Source: Nocardioides psychrotolerans (GTDB lineage: Bacteria > Actinomycetota > Actinomycetes > Propionibacteriales > Nocardioidaceae). From it: a DNA stretch of 64,000 bases. This document shows positions 41,173 through 48,600 of the stretch, one piece after another. The position numbers were made by a program, and so were the translations under genes. The stretch's first letter is position 1; the number at the start of each line of letters is the position of its first letter. The stretch lies in contig NZ_FOQG01000002.1 of NCBI RefSeq assembly GCF_900113685.1, positions 390,458 to 454,457 on the forward strand. Direction: 5' to 3'. A model generated the notes under the pieces. The model saw only the letters and a program-made list of their open reading frames with translations. It searched no databases and was not told where the DNA came from.

Positions 41173-41616
41173 ATGGTCCAGCAGCCCCGATCGCTGGTGC
41201 TCGCGGTCCGTCTCCTGCTCGCACTGGTCGTCCTCGGGGCGCTCGTGACCCTGTTGACGGCCGTGCAGCGCGAGGCGCTGATCCGGGCCTGGTCGGTGGG
41301 GCACCCCAGCGACTCCTCGATCCAGGCGCCGGCGTTCGTGCCGGTCGCGGTCGTCCTCTACGTCGTCTACGCCGGGCTGATGCTGGTGCTGCTGCCCTTC
41401 CTGCGCGGCGGCTACAGCTGGGCGCGGTGGTCGCAGTTCGCCCTGGTCGCGATCATCGTGATCTCCACGCTGGCCGCGCTGCGCACGGAGCCGCCGACCC
41501 TCTTCGTCGTGTGCTCGGTCGCGTCGTTGCCGCTCGACGCCGCGATCCTCTATCTCCTGGTGCACCGCGACACCAGTGCGTTCCTGCGTGGAGAGCCCAC
41601 CCCCGCTCGGGTCTGA
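41173..41616 (+). CDS. Small four-helix membrane protein
   Basis: A 147-residue integral membrane protein with four predicted helices (SLVLAVRLLLALVVLGALVT, VPVAVVLYVVYAGLMLVLLP, FALVAIIVISTLAAL and a final one near VASLPLDAAILYLLV). The ends are charged (HRDTSAFLRGEPTPARV). No motif or family is recognised. It precedes the SOS promoter but is not under the LexA box. Confidence 0.72.
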   Translation: MVQQPRSLVLAVRLLLALVVLGALVTLLTAVQREALIRAWSVGHPSDSSIQAPAFVPVAVVLYVVYAGLMLVLLPFLRGGYSWARWSQFALVAIIVISTLAALRTEPPTLFVVCSVASLPLDAAILYLLVHRDTSAFLRGEPTPARV

Positions 41617-41645
41617 GGTCCTTCCCAGTTGCCGACGTCGTGCCC

Positions 41646-41676
41646 TTGACGCACTGTCGGTGGGTCGGTGTACCTT
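41646..41676 (+). promoter_or_regulatory. SOS promoter 1 (-35 TTGACG, -10 TACCTT)
   Basis: TTGACG at 41646-41651 and TACCTT at 41671-41676 with a 19-base spacer. The LexA box begins 8 bases after the -10, so the repressor would block the start of transcription. The promoter at 43846 has exactly the same spacing. Confidence 0.65.
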
Positions 41677-41679
41677 GAA

Positions 41680-41705
41680 GGTGTTCGAACACGCGTTCGA
41701 ACACC
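41680..41705. promoter_or_regulatory. LexA (SOS) box upstream of DUF6504 gene
   Basis: Perfect TCGAAC-ACGC-GTTCGA at 41685-41700 inside a 26-base palindrome with 11-base arms GGTGTTCGAAC and GTTCGAACACC. This is the LexA site of actinobacteria. It controls the DUF6504, HEPN and endonuclease I genes. Confidence 0.93.
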
Positions 41706-41773
41706 TGCCGGCGGGGGCGACCTCGACCCCCGTCCCCGCCGGCCCTGGGGTCCCGGTGCACGAGGAGGACGAC

Positions 41774-42145
41774 ATGAGGCGCTACGACGATCCGGTGGAG
41801 GTCCGCCAGGGTGGGGACGGTCCCGAGCAGTTCCTGTGGCGCGGCCGGCTGTGGAAGGTCCGCTCGGTGCTCGCGCACTGGGTCGAGACCGGGCCCTGGT
41901 GGCAGGGGGCGGGCGCCCAGGCGGTGATCGGTTCCGAGGAGCCCGCCGCCCAGGGCGCCCCGGTCGGGGTGGTGCCGATCGGTGACCTGATGACCGAGCG
42001 CGAGCTCTGGCGGGTCGAGGCCGGTCGCGGCCTCGTCGACGTCGATGCGGCAGAGTCGGGGTCCGTCGCCGACCGGTCCGGGGTCTTCGACCTCTCGCTC
42101 GACTGGAGCGACGGTCGCTGGCAGCTCGTCGGGTGCGTGGACTGA
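41774..42145 (+). CDS. DUF6504 family protein (mutasome-associated)
   Basis: A 123-residue protein: RRYDDPVEVRQGGDGPEQFLWRGRLWKVRSVLAHWVETG in parts shows the DUF6504 pattern, with conserved Trp residues and the terminal WSDGRWQLVGCVD. Such proteins occur with error-prone polymerase genes. The LexA box 69 bases before the ATG indicates DNA-damage induction. AGGAGGAC precedes the start. Function is unknown; imuA and imuB, common neighbours, are absent here. Confidence 0.8.
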   Translation: MRRYDDPVEVRQGGDGPEQFLWRGRLWKVRSVLAHWVETGPWWQGAGAQAVIGSEEPAAQGAPVGVVPIGDLMTERELWRVEAGRGLVDVDAAESGSVADRSGVFDLSLDWSDGRWQLVGCVD

Positions 42146-42621
42146 TGGCCGAGCAGCTCAACCCCTACGCCCTCCCGGCCACCACCCACTCCTACCTCGC
42201 CCGCTCGGCGGAGTCGCTCAGTGACGCGATCGCCGCCACCGACGTGCCCTCGCGCTACGCGTTCGCCCACGTCGCCGCGCTCCGCTCTGCCGCCGCCCTG
42301 CTCGCGGCCCGGGCCCGCCCGGCCCCGGCGCGGCGCCGTCCGCAGAAGAACGCCTGGGTCCTGCTCGCCGAGGTCGCGCCCGAGCTGGGGGAGTGGGCGA
42401 CGTTCTTCGCCGCCGGTGCCGCCAAGCGGGCTGCGGCCGAGGCCGGCTCGACCCGGGCGGTCAGCGAGCGCGAGGCCGACGACCTGGTCCGCGACGCCGA
42501 CCGCTTTCTCGGGGTGGTCGAGCAGTCGTTGGGGCTGGTCCCTCATGTGCCGCTGCGAGCCGTGCAGGTCCCGCAGGCAAGGGTTATCCCGCCTAGACGC
42601 GAGGTCTCGCGCTCCGCTTGA
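42145..42621 (+). CDS. SAV_6107-like HEPN domain protein
   Basis: A 158-residue helical protein from ATG 42145, overlapping the DUF6504 stop as TGATG. HSYLARSAESLSDAIAATDV and SRYAFAHVAALRSAAALLAA form the paired helices of SAV_6107-type HEPN proteins, which are found in actinobacterial SOS mutasome loci. The C-terminal 30 residues are basic and proline-rich. The RNase motif Rx4-6H of toxin HEPNs is not obvious, so it may be structural. Confidence 0.78.
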   Translation: MAEQLNPYALPATTHSYLARSAESLSDAIAATDVPSRYAFAHVAALRSAAALLAARARPAPARRRPQKNAWVLLAEVAPELGEWATFFAAGAAKRAAAEAGSTRAVSEREADDLVRDADRFLGVVEQSLGLVPHVPLRAVQVPQARVIPPRREVSRSA

Positions 42622-43820
42622 GTCGAGAGGTGAGCTTCCTTCTCGGGGTGCGCCGCCGCCCTACGGCGCAGGTCCTGTCCGTTCTCCTCCTCTCGTTGCT
42701 GCCCCTCGCGCCCGTCGCGCCCGCCGGCATGGTCGACTCCGCCCAGGCGGCGACCCCGATCACGGTGGCCGCAGCCCGCGCCACGCAGAACGGCTCGACC
42801 GCCACCGTCCGCGGTTACGTCGTCGGGCAGCCGACCTCGTCGACCACCGTGGTCACCAGCGGCTTCCCCAGCGACTACGCGCTCGCGCTGGCCGACACGG
42901 CCGGGGTCACCGACACCGCGCAGATGCTCTTCGTGCAGGTCCCCAGCGCCTTCCGGTCGGCCTGGGGGCTCAAGTCCAACCCCTCGCTGATGGGGAAGCG
43001 GATCGACGTCACCGGCGCGCTCGCGGCGTACTTCTCCCGTCCCGGCCTGACCTCTCCCACCGCCTTCGCCGCGGCCGGCGCGACCGACCCGGACCCCGAC
43101 CCGCCGACCGGTGGGACGGGTGACTACGACACGACCTACTGGGCGCCCGCCATGGGCAAGTCCGGCGCAGCGCTGGAGTCCTCGCTCCACACGATCATCT
43201 CCTCGGGTGTGACCCGGTTGAGCTACGACCAGGTCTGGGTCGCGCTGCGCGAGACCGACCAGGATCCGGCCAACCCGGCCAACGTCATCGAGCTCTACAC
43301 CGGCGACAGCATCTCCGAGACCGCCAACGGCGGCGGCGTCGACCAGTGGAACCGCGAGCACGTCTGGGCCAAGTCCCACGGCGACTTCGGCACCGTCACC
43401 GGCCCCGGCACCGACCTGCACCACCTGCGTCCCGAGGACGTCACGGTCAACTCCGCGCGCGGCAACCTCGACTTCGACGAGGGCGGCACCCAGAACGCCG
43501 AGGCGCCGGGCAACTACGCCGACAGCAACTCCTGGGAACCCCGCGACGCGGTCAAGGGCGACGTGGCGCGGATGATCTTCTACATGTCGGTCCGCTACGA
43601 GGGTGGCGACGGCTTCCCCGACCTCGAGGTCAACGACGCGGTCTCCAACGGGACCGCGCCCGGTCACGGTCGCCTCTCGGTGCTCCTGCGGTGGAACGTG
43701 CAGGACCCGCCGAGCGCCTTCGAGATGCGCCGCAACGACGTCATCCACGCCGACTTCCAGGGCAACCGGAACCCCTTCGTCGACCACCCGGAGTGGGCTC
43801 CCTCCATCTGGGCCGCCTGA
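42618..43820 (+). CDS. Secreted endonuclease I-type nuclease with OB-like domain
   Basis: About 400 residues. A signal peptide (VLSVLLLSLLPLAPVAPAG) is followed by an OB-fold-like domain (TPITVAAARATQNGSTATVR to GKRIDVTGALAAYF) at about 45-155, a Pro/Asp linker, and an endonuclease I domain with WNREHVWAKSHGDFG (catalytic His), DLHHLRPEDVTVNSARGN and metal-binding residues near EPRDAVKGDVARM. TTG 42618 overlaps the HEPN stop; GTG 42630 is an alternative start. It degrades DNA outside the cell or in the envelope. Its place in an SOS-controlled operon is unusual. Confidence 0.8.
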   Translation: MSREVSFLLGVRRRPTAQVLSVLLLSLLPLAPVAPAGMVDSAQAATPITVAAARATQNGSTATVRGYVVGQPTSSTTVVTSGFPSDYALALADTAGVTDTAQMLFVQVPSAFRSAWGLKSNPSLMGKRIDVTGALAAYFSRPGLTSPTAFAAAGATDPDPDPPTGGTGDYDTTYWAPAMGKSGAALESSLHTIISSGVTRLSYDQVWVALRETDQDPANPANVIELYTGDSISETANGGGVDQWNREHVWAKSHGDFGTVTGPGTDLHHLRPEDVTVNSARGNLDFDEGGTQNAEAPGNYADSNSWEPRDAVKGDVARMIFYMSVRYEGGDGFPDLEVNDAVSNGTAPGHGRLSVLLRWNVQDPPSAFEMRRNDVIHADFQGNRNPFVDHPEWAPSIWAA

Positions 43821-43845
43821 TCGGCCAGCTGGACGGATTGACGGG

Positions 43846-43876
43846 TTGACGCGGGGGTCGGGGGGCGGCCTACACT
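43846..43876 (+). promoter_or_regulatory. SOS promoter 2 (-35 TTGACG, -10 TACACT)
   Basis: TTGACG at 43846-43851, 19-base spacer, TACACT at 43871-43876, then LexA box 8 bases downstream: identical geometry to SOS promoter 1. It drives dnaE2. Confidence 0.65.
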
Positions 43877-43881
43877 GGCCT

Positions 43882-43903
43882 GGTTCGAACATCTGTTCGA
43901 ACC
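43882..43903. promoter_or_regulatory. LexA (SOS) box upstream of dnaE2
   Basis: Perfect TCGAAC-ATCT-GTTCGA at 43885-43900, extended by GGT and ACC to a longer palindrome. It sits 38 bases before the dnaE2 GTG, so dnaE2 should be induced by DNA damage independently of the upstream operon. Confidence 0.93.
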
Positions 43904-43937
43904 AGTCAGGGGTCGATCCGGCTGTCCAGGAGTGCCC

Positions 43938-46900
43938 GTGCCCGACCCCTTCGTCCACCTGCAGGTCGCCTCCGGATACTCCCTGCAATACGGAGCGTCC
44001 CACCCGCACGTGCTCGTCGAGCGCGCCGCGGAGCAGGAGATGGACACCCTCGCGCTGACCGACCGCGACGGCACCTACGGCGCGGTCAAGTTCGCCAAGG
44101 CCTGCCTGCGCGCCGGGATCCGTCCGGTGCTGGGGGTCAGCCTCGCTTACACCGGCGGCGCCGGAGCCCTCGTCCGGCAGACCGTCCGACCGGCCGACCG
44201 GCCGACTGCCACCCGCACCCCGGCCCGCGGCGGTGCGTTCCGCGACCTGCCGGCCGAGCAGGGCGGGCTGGCCCGGGCGACGTTCCTGGCCAGCACCGAC
44301 ACCCACGGCGGCCGGGCCGGGTGGGCGGCGGTGTGCCGCCTGGTCTCGGCGACCCAGCTCACCGGCGAGCGTGGCAGTCCGGTGCTCGACCTCGACGACC
44401 TCCCGGGCGAGGTGGCCGCCCTGCTCGGCAGCGGCGACCTGATGGTGCTGCTCGGGCCGGCCTCCGACGTCGGCGTGGCCGCGACCCGACGTCGCGACGA
44501 CCTCGCCCTGGCTGCGCTGGAGCCGTGGCAGTCGCTGGTGCCGCGCTCCCACCTCGTCGTCGAGCTGGTCTCCCACCGGCGGGGGAGGGGGAGCGACGCC
44601 GGCTGGGGCGCCGGCACGACGCCCCACGCCGCCCGCATGGCCGGCATCGCCCACCAGGCCGGGCTGACCGCGGTCCTCAGCAACGCCGTGCGCTACGCCG
44701 ATCGCCGCGACGCGGTCACCGTCGACGTCCTGGACGCCGCGCGCCGCCTGGTGGCCCTCGACCTGCGCCACCTCGACCGGCGCAACGCAGAGGGCTTCCT
44801 CAAGTCCGGCAAGCAGATGCACGAGGTCGCCGAGGAGATCTGCCGCGCCGCCGGCCTGGACGACCGCGAGGCCACCCGGCTGCTGGCCGCCACTCGCACC
44901 GTCGCCGACCGGTGCGCCCTCGACCCGCGCGACGACCTCGGGCTGGGGGAGGTGCACTTCCCGGAGTTCACCCTCTCGACCGAGCACGCCAGCGCCGACG
45001 TCGCGCTGCGCGCCCGCTGCGAGTCGGCGATCGGCGACCGCTACGGCTCGGCGCCACGGCAGGTGATCTGGACCCGGCTCGACGACGAGCTGGAGACGAT
45101 CCGCGGCCTCGGCTACGCGTCGTACTTCCTGAGCGTCGGCGACGTCACCGACCTGATCCGCGACATGGGGGTGCGCTGTGCGGCGCGGGGCTCCGGCGCC
45201 GGCAGCCTCGTCAACTACCTGCTCGGGGTCTCGGGCGTCGACCCGATCCGCCACCAGCTGCTGATGGAGCGTTTCCTCTCGCCGCGGCGCGGTGCGCTGC
45301 CCGACATCGACGTCGACGTGGAGTCGGCGCGCCGGCTCGAGGTCTATGAGGCGATCCTCAACCGCTACGGCGGGGAGCGCTGCGTGTGCGTCTCGATGAT
45401 GGACACCTACCGCGTGCGCCATGCCGTGCGCGACGTCGGTGGTGCACTCGGCATGCCGCCGGGCGAGATCGACGCGATCGCCAAGGCCTTCCCGCACATC
45501 CGTGCCCGCGATGCCCGGATGGCGCTGCGCGACCTGCCCGAGCTGCGCGCGAGCGGGCTCACCGACACCCGGCTCGACCTGATGTTCCAGCTCGTGGAGC
45601 GCCTCGACGGGCTGCCCCGCCACATCGCCATGCACCCCTGCGGAGTGCTGCTCTCCGACGCCACGTTGCTCGACCGCACCCCGGTCGAGGCCAGCCATGC
45701 CGGCTTTCCCATGAGCCAGTTCGACAAGGACGACGTGGAGGACCTCGGCCTGCTCAAGCTCGACGTCCTCGGCATCCGCATGCAGTCCGCGATGGCCCAC
45801 GCGGTCGCCGAGATCGAGCGGGTCGACGGCCAGCTCGTCGACCTCGACGACGAGGCCCAGGTGCCCTTCGACGACCCCACGACCTTCGCGATGATCAGCA
45901 GCGCCAAGACCCTCGGCGTCTTCCAGATCGAGTCGCCCGGCCAGCGCGAGCTGGTCGGCAAGTCCGGCATCGAGACCTTCGGCGACATCATCACCGACAT
46001 CTCGCTCTTCCGGCCCGGCCCGGTCAAGAGCGACATGATCACGCCCTACCTCGAGGTCAAGCAGGGCTGGCGGGAGGCGACCTACCTCCACCCCCACCTG
46101 CGCCCGATCCTCGAGCCCACCCGGGGCGTGGTGGTCTTCCACGAGCAGGTCATCGAGATGATCGCCCGCTTCGCCGGGATCGACTTCGCCGAGGCCGACG
46201 AGAAGCGCCGCGCACTGGGCGACGTCGAGGGCATGGCGGAGACCAGGACCTGGTTCTTCCCGCGCGCGCTCGCCCAGGGCTACCCGCTCTCGGTCGTCGA
46301 GGAGGTCTGGCGGGTGCTCGAGGCATTCGCGTCGTTCGGCTTCTGCAAGGCCCACGCCGCGGCGTTCGCCCTGCCGACCTACCAGTCGGCCTGGCTCAAG
46401 GCCCACTGGCCTGCCCACTTCCTCGCCGGCGTCCTCACCCACGACCCGGGGATGTATCCCAAGCGGCTGATCCTCGACGACGTCCGTCAGCTCGGCATCG
46501 AGGTGCTCGGGCTCGACGTCAACGCCTCCGAGCAGCACTACGTCGTCGAGAGGGTCGGCGAGAAGGACGACGAGAAGGACGACGACGCGGAGGGGGCGGA
46601 CGGCTATGGCATCCGTCTGGCCCTCGCCGAGGTCAAGGGCATCAACGCCGCCGAGGTCGGGCGCGTCGTCGCCGCCCGTCCCTACCAGTCCCTCACCGAC
46701 TTCTGGCAGCGCGCGCAGGTCTCCCGCCCGATCGTGGAGAGGTTGGTGCTCGCCGGTGGCTTCGACGCGGTCTACGGCATCGGCTCGGGCCCCGACGGGG
46801 TCCGAGCCCGGGGCAGGGTCACCCGCCGCGACCTGCTGCTCCAGGTCGCCCAGCTCGAGCGGCACGGCAAGGCCGTCGACAAGGCCGCACGTGGTCGCGG

Positions 46901-47759
46901 CCTCTCCTCACGTCGTACGACGACCAGGCTCGCGGCCGCGCGCGCCGACGAGGCGGCCGTCCGCAACAGCACCGACCCCCGCGACCGCGACCGCTCCACC
47001 GGGCTCGAACGGCACCCGTTGGCCGAGCAGGGCGTCTGGGCCAAGGCGGCGGCGCAGAGCCGGGCCACCGCGCCGCCGCCTGCGGTGACCTCGGTCCAGC
47101 TCAGCCTCGACCTCGGCGACGCCCCGCGCGAGGGGGAGGTCTCGGGCCTGCCGGAGATGACGGCGGCCGAGTCGATGGCCGCCGAGCTGGAGATCCTCGG
47201 GCTCGACGTGAGTCGCCACGTGGTCGACGACTACGCCCACTTCCTCGACGAGCTCGGCGTGACCCGCAGCAAGGACCTGCTGGGCAGGCGCAGCCGCTCC
47301 GAGCTGCTGGTCGCCGGGGTCAAGGTCGCCACCCAGACCCCCCCGATTCGCTCGGGGCGCCGTGTCGTCTTCCTGACCCTCGACGACTCCACCGGCCCGG
47401 TCGACGCGACGTTCTTCGAGGACGCCCAGGGTCCCTACGCCGCCACGGTCTTCCACTCCTGGCTGCTCCTCGTGCGCGGCGAGCTGCGCCGCACCGGCTA
47501 CCGCGGCGTCTCCCTACGGGCGACCGGCGCCTGGGAGCTGCCCGCGCTCCACGCGCTGTGGCAGCGCGAGGGGATCGACGCCGTCCACCAGCAGCTCGCG
47601 GTGCGGCCCGAGGGCTTCGCGCCACCCGAGCAGCGCCGGGTGCTGGTGCACAGCAGCGGCTTCCAGATGTCGCCCTACGCCGACATCAAGCCGGCCGGCG
47701 AGGAGACCCGCGACGTCGCCCGCAAGCTCTGGCACCGCTCGCCCGGGAGCCCGGGATGA
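43938..47759 (+). CDS. dnaE2: Error-prone DNA polymerase III alpha subunit DnaE2
   Basis: A 1273-residue C-family polymerase for SOS mutagenesis. The PHP domain (FVHLQVASGYSLQYGASHP; LALTDRDGTYG) is at residues 1-250, the palm and fingers follow with LPDIDVDVESARR as the catalytic aspartates, then a helix-hairpin-helix and OB domain (TPPIRSGRRVVFLTLDDSTG). It is longer than many DnaE2 proteins and has an acidic insert (EKDDEKDDDAEGADG) near 875-890. GTG 43938 is preferred over GTG 43932 because AGGAG lies six bases before it. Confidence 0.92.
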   Translation: MPDPFVHLQVASGYSLQYGASHPHVLVERAAEQEMDTLALTDRDGTYGAVKFAKACLRAGIRPVLGVSLAYTGGAGALVRQTVRPADRPTATRTPARGGAFRDLPAEQGGLARATFLASTDTHGGRAGWAAVCRLVSATQLTGERGSPVLDLDDLPGEVAALLGSGDLMVLLGPASDVGVAATRRRDDLALAALEPWQSLVPRSHLVVELVSHRRGRGSDAGWGAGTTPHAARMAGIAHQAGLTAVLSNAVRYADRRDAVTVDVLDAARRLVALDLRHLDRRNAEGFLKSGKQMHEVAEEICRAAGLDDREATRLLAATRTVADRCALDPRDDLGLGEVHFPEFTLSTEHASADVALRARCESAIGDRYGSAPRQVIWTRLDDELETIRGLGYASYFLSVGDVTDLIRDMGVRCAARGSGAGSLVNYLLGVSGVDPIRHQLLMERFLSPRRGALPDIDVDVESARRLEVYEAILNRYGGERCVCVSMMDTYRVRHAVRDVGGALGMPPGEIDAIAKAFPHIRARDARMALRDLPELRASGLTDTRLDLMFQLVERLDGLPRHIAMHPCGVLLSDATLLDRTPVEASHAGFPMSQFDKDDVEDLGLLKLDVLGIRMQSAMAHAVAEIERVDGQLVDLDDEAQVPFDDPTTFAMISSAKTLGVFQIESPGQRELVGKSGIETFGDIITDISLFRPGPVKSDMITPYLEVKQGWREATYLHPHLRPILEPTRGVVVFHEQVIEMIARFAGIDFAEADEKRRALGDVEGMAETRTWFFPRALAQGYPLSVVEEVWRVLEAFASFGFCKAHAAAFALPTYQSAWLKAHWPAHFLAGVLTHDPGMYPKRLILDDVRQLGIEVLGLDVNASEQHYVVERVGEKDDEKDDDAEGADGYGIRLALAEVKGINAAEVGRVVAARPYQSLTDFWQRAQVSRPIVERLVLAGGFDAVYGIGSGPDGVRARGRVTRRDLLLQVAQLERHGKAVDKAARGRGLSSRRTTTRLAAARADEAAVRNSTDPRDRDRSTGLERHPLAEQGVWAKAAAQSRATAPPPAVTSVQLSLDLGDAPREGEVSGLPEMTAAESMAAELEILGLDVSRHVVDDYAHFLDELGVTRSKDLLGRRSRSELLVAGVKVATQTPPIRSGRRVVFLTLDDSTGPVDATFFEDAQGPYAATVFHSWLLLVRGELRRTGYRGVSLRATGAWELPALHALWQREGIDAVHQQLAVRPEGFAPPEQRRVLVHSSGFQMSPYADIKPAGEETRDVARKLWHRSPGSPG

Positions 47760-47777
47760 TCCGGCGGGGGTGTGTCC

Positions 47778-47783
47778 TAGGGT
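47778..47783 (+). promoter_or_regulatory. -10 box TAGGGT of the methyltransferase gene
   Basis: TAGGGT seven bases before the ATG at 47791; predicts a leaderless mRNA, and hence a promoter separate from the LexA-controlled dnaE2 transcript. Confidence 0.5.
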
Positions 47784-47790
47784 GGGCCGC

Positions 47791-48498
47791 ATGTCAGCCA
47801 GTGAGCGCAGGGGAGCAGCCCGGACCGCCGTCGTGTGGGACGTCCTGCGCCCGGTCCTGGGTGATGGTGGCCGCGACGTGCTCGACATCGGGGGCGGCAC
47901 CGGCGGCTTCGCCGTCAAGGTGGCCGAGCTCGGTCACCGGGTCTCCGTCGTCGACCCCAGCCCCGACGCCCTCGCCGCGCTGGCGCGTCGCGCCCGCGAG
48001 GTCGGTGTCGAGGTCTCGGGCCAGCAGGGCGACCTGTCCAGCCTCGTCGAGGCGGTCGGTGCCGACAGCGCTGACGTGGTGCTCTGCCACGGCGTGCTGG
48101 AGGTCGTCGACGACCCCGCTGCCGCCCTGGCGACGCTGCGCGCGGTACTCCGTCCCGGCGGCACCCTCAGCCTGCTGGTCGCCCAGCGTCACGCGGCCGT
48201 CCTGGCCCGCGCGATGGCCGGCCACTTCCAGCAGGCCCTCGCCCTGCTCGAGCCCGGCGCGACGACCGGTCGCTCCGGTCACCGGTTCACCCACGACGAG
48301 ATCACCGGGCTGCTCGACGGTGCCGGCTTCACGACCACCTCGATCCACGGCATCCGGGTCTTCGCCGACCTGGTGCCCGGCTCCCTGCTCGACCTCGAGC
48401 CCGGTGCCACTGCCGCGCTCGTCGAGCTGGAGCGCGCCGTCGCCGTCCGCCCGGAGTACCACCCCCTCGCCACCCAGCTGCACCTCATCGCGACCTGA
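47791..48498 (+). CDS. SAM-dependent methyltransferase
   Basis: A 235-residue class I methyltransferase. VLDIGGGTGGFAVKVAELGH is motif I, VVDPSPDALAALARRA motif II, ADVVLCHGVLEVVDDP motif IV and LRPGGTLSLLVAQ motif V. The substrate is not known. It starts 31 bases after dnaE2 and ends before dinB; in related genomes a methyltransferase often sits with the mutagenesis polymerases, but a shared role is only positional. Confidence 0.85.
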   Translation: MSASERRGAARTAVVWDVLRPVLGDGGRDVLDIGGGTGGFAVKVAELGHRVSVVDPSPDALAALARRAREVGVEVSGQQGDLSSLVEAVGADSADVVLCHGVLEVVDDPAAALATLRAVLRPGGTLSLLVAQRHAAVLARAMAGHFQQALALLEPGATTGRSGHRFTHDEITGLLDGAGFTTTSIHGIRVFADLVPGSLLDLEPGATAALVELERAVAVRPEYHPLATQLHLIAT

Positions 48499-48520
48499 GC
48501 CCGCGAGACGTCCAGGCTGT

Positions 48521-48593
48521 GCCGAGTCGGCACGATGTGGCACCGGCGCCGCGTCCCGCGACACGGGGCCCTGCGACAACGCGCCGACTCGGC
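48521..48593. repeat. Hairpin repeat, GAGTCGGCGCGATGT family, copy 3
   Basis: GCCGAGTCGGCACGATGT at 48521-48538 pairs, with two mismatches, with 48576-48593. It separates the methyltransferase and dinB genes and ends 7 bases before dinB. The inner loop is 37 bases and itself CG-rich. Confidence 0.65.
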
Positions 48594-48600
48594 GGACGGC

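Noticed and set aside
42543..46865. A very long open frame (about 1440 codons) on the minus strand opposite endonuclease I and dnaE2
   Set aside because: It mirrors the GC-rich codon pattern of dnaE2, has low-complexity Arg/Val/Gly/Asp composition and no recognisable domain. Long antisense frames like this also occur opposite fadD, aroG, pknL and others.
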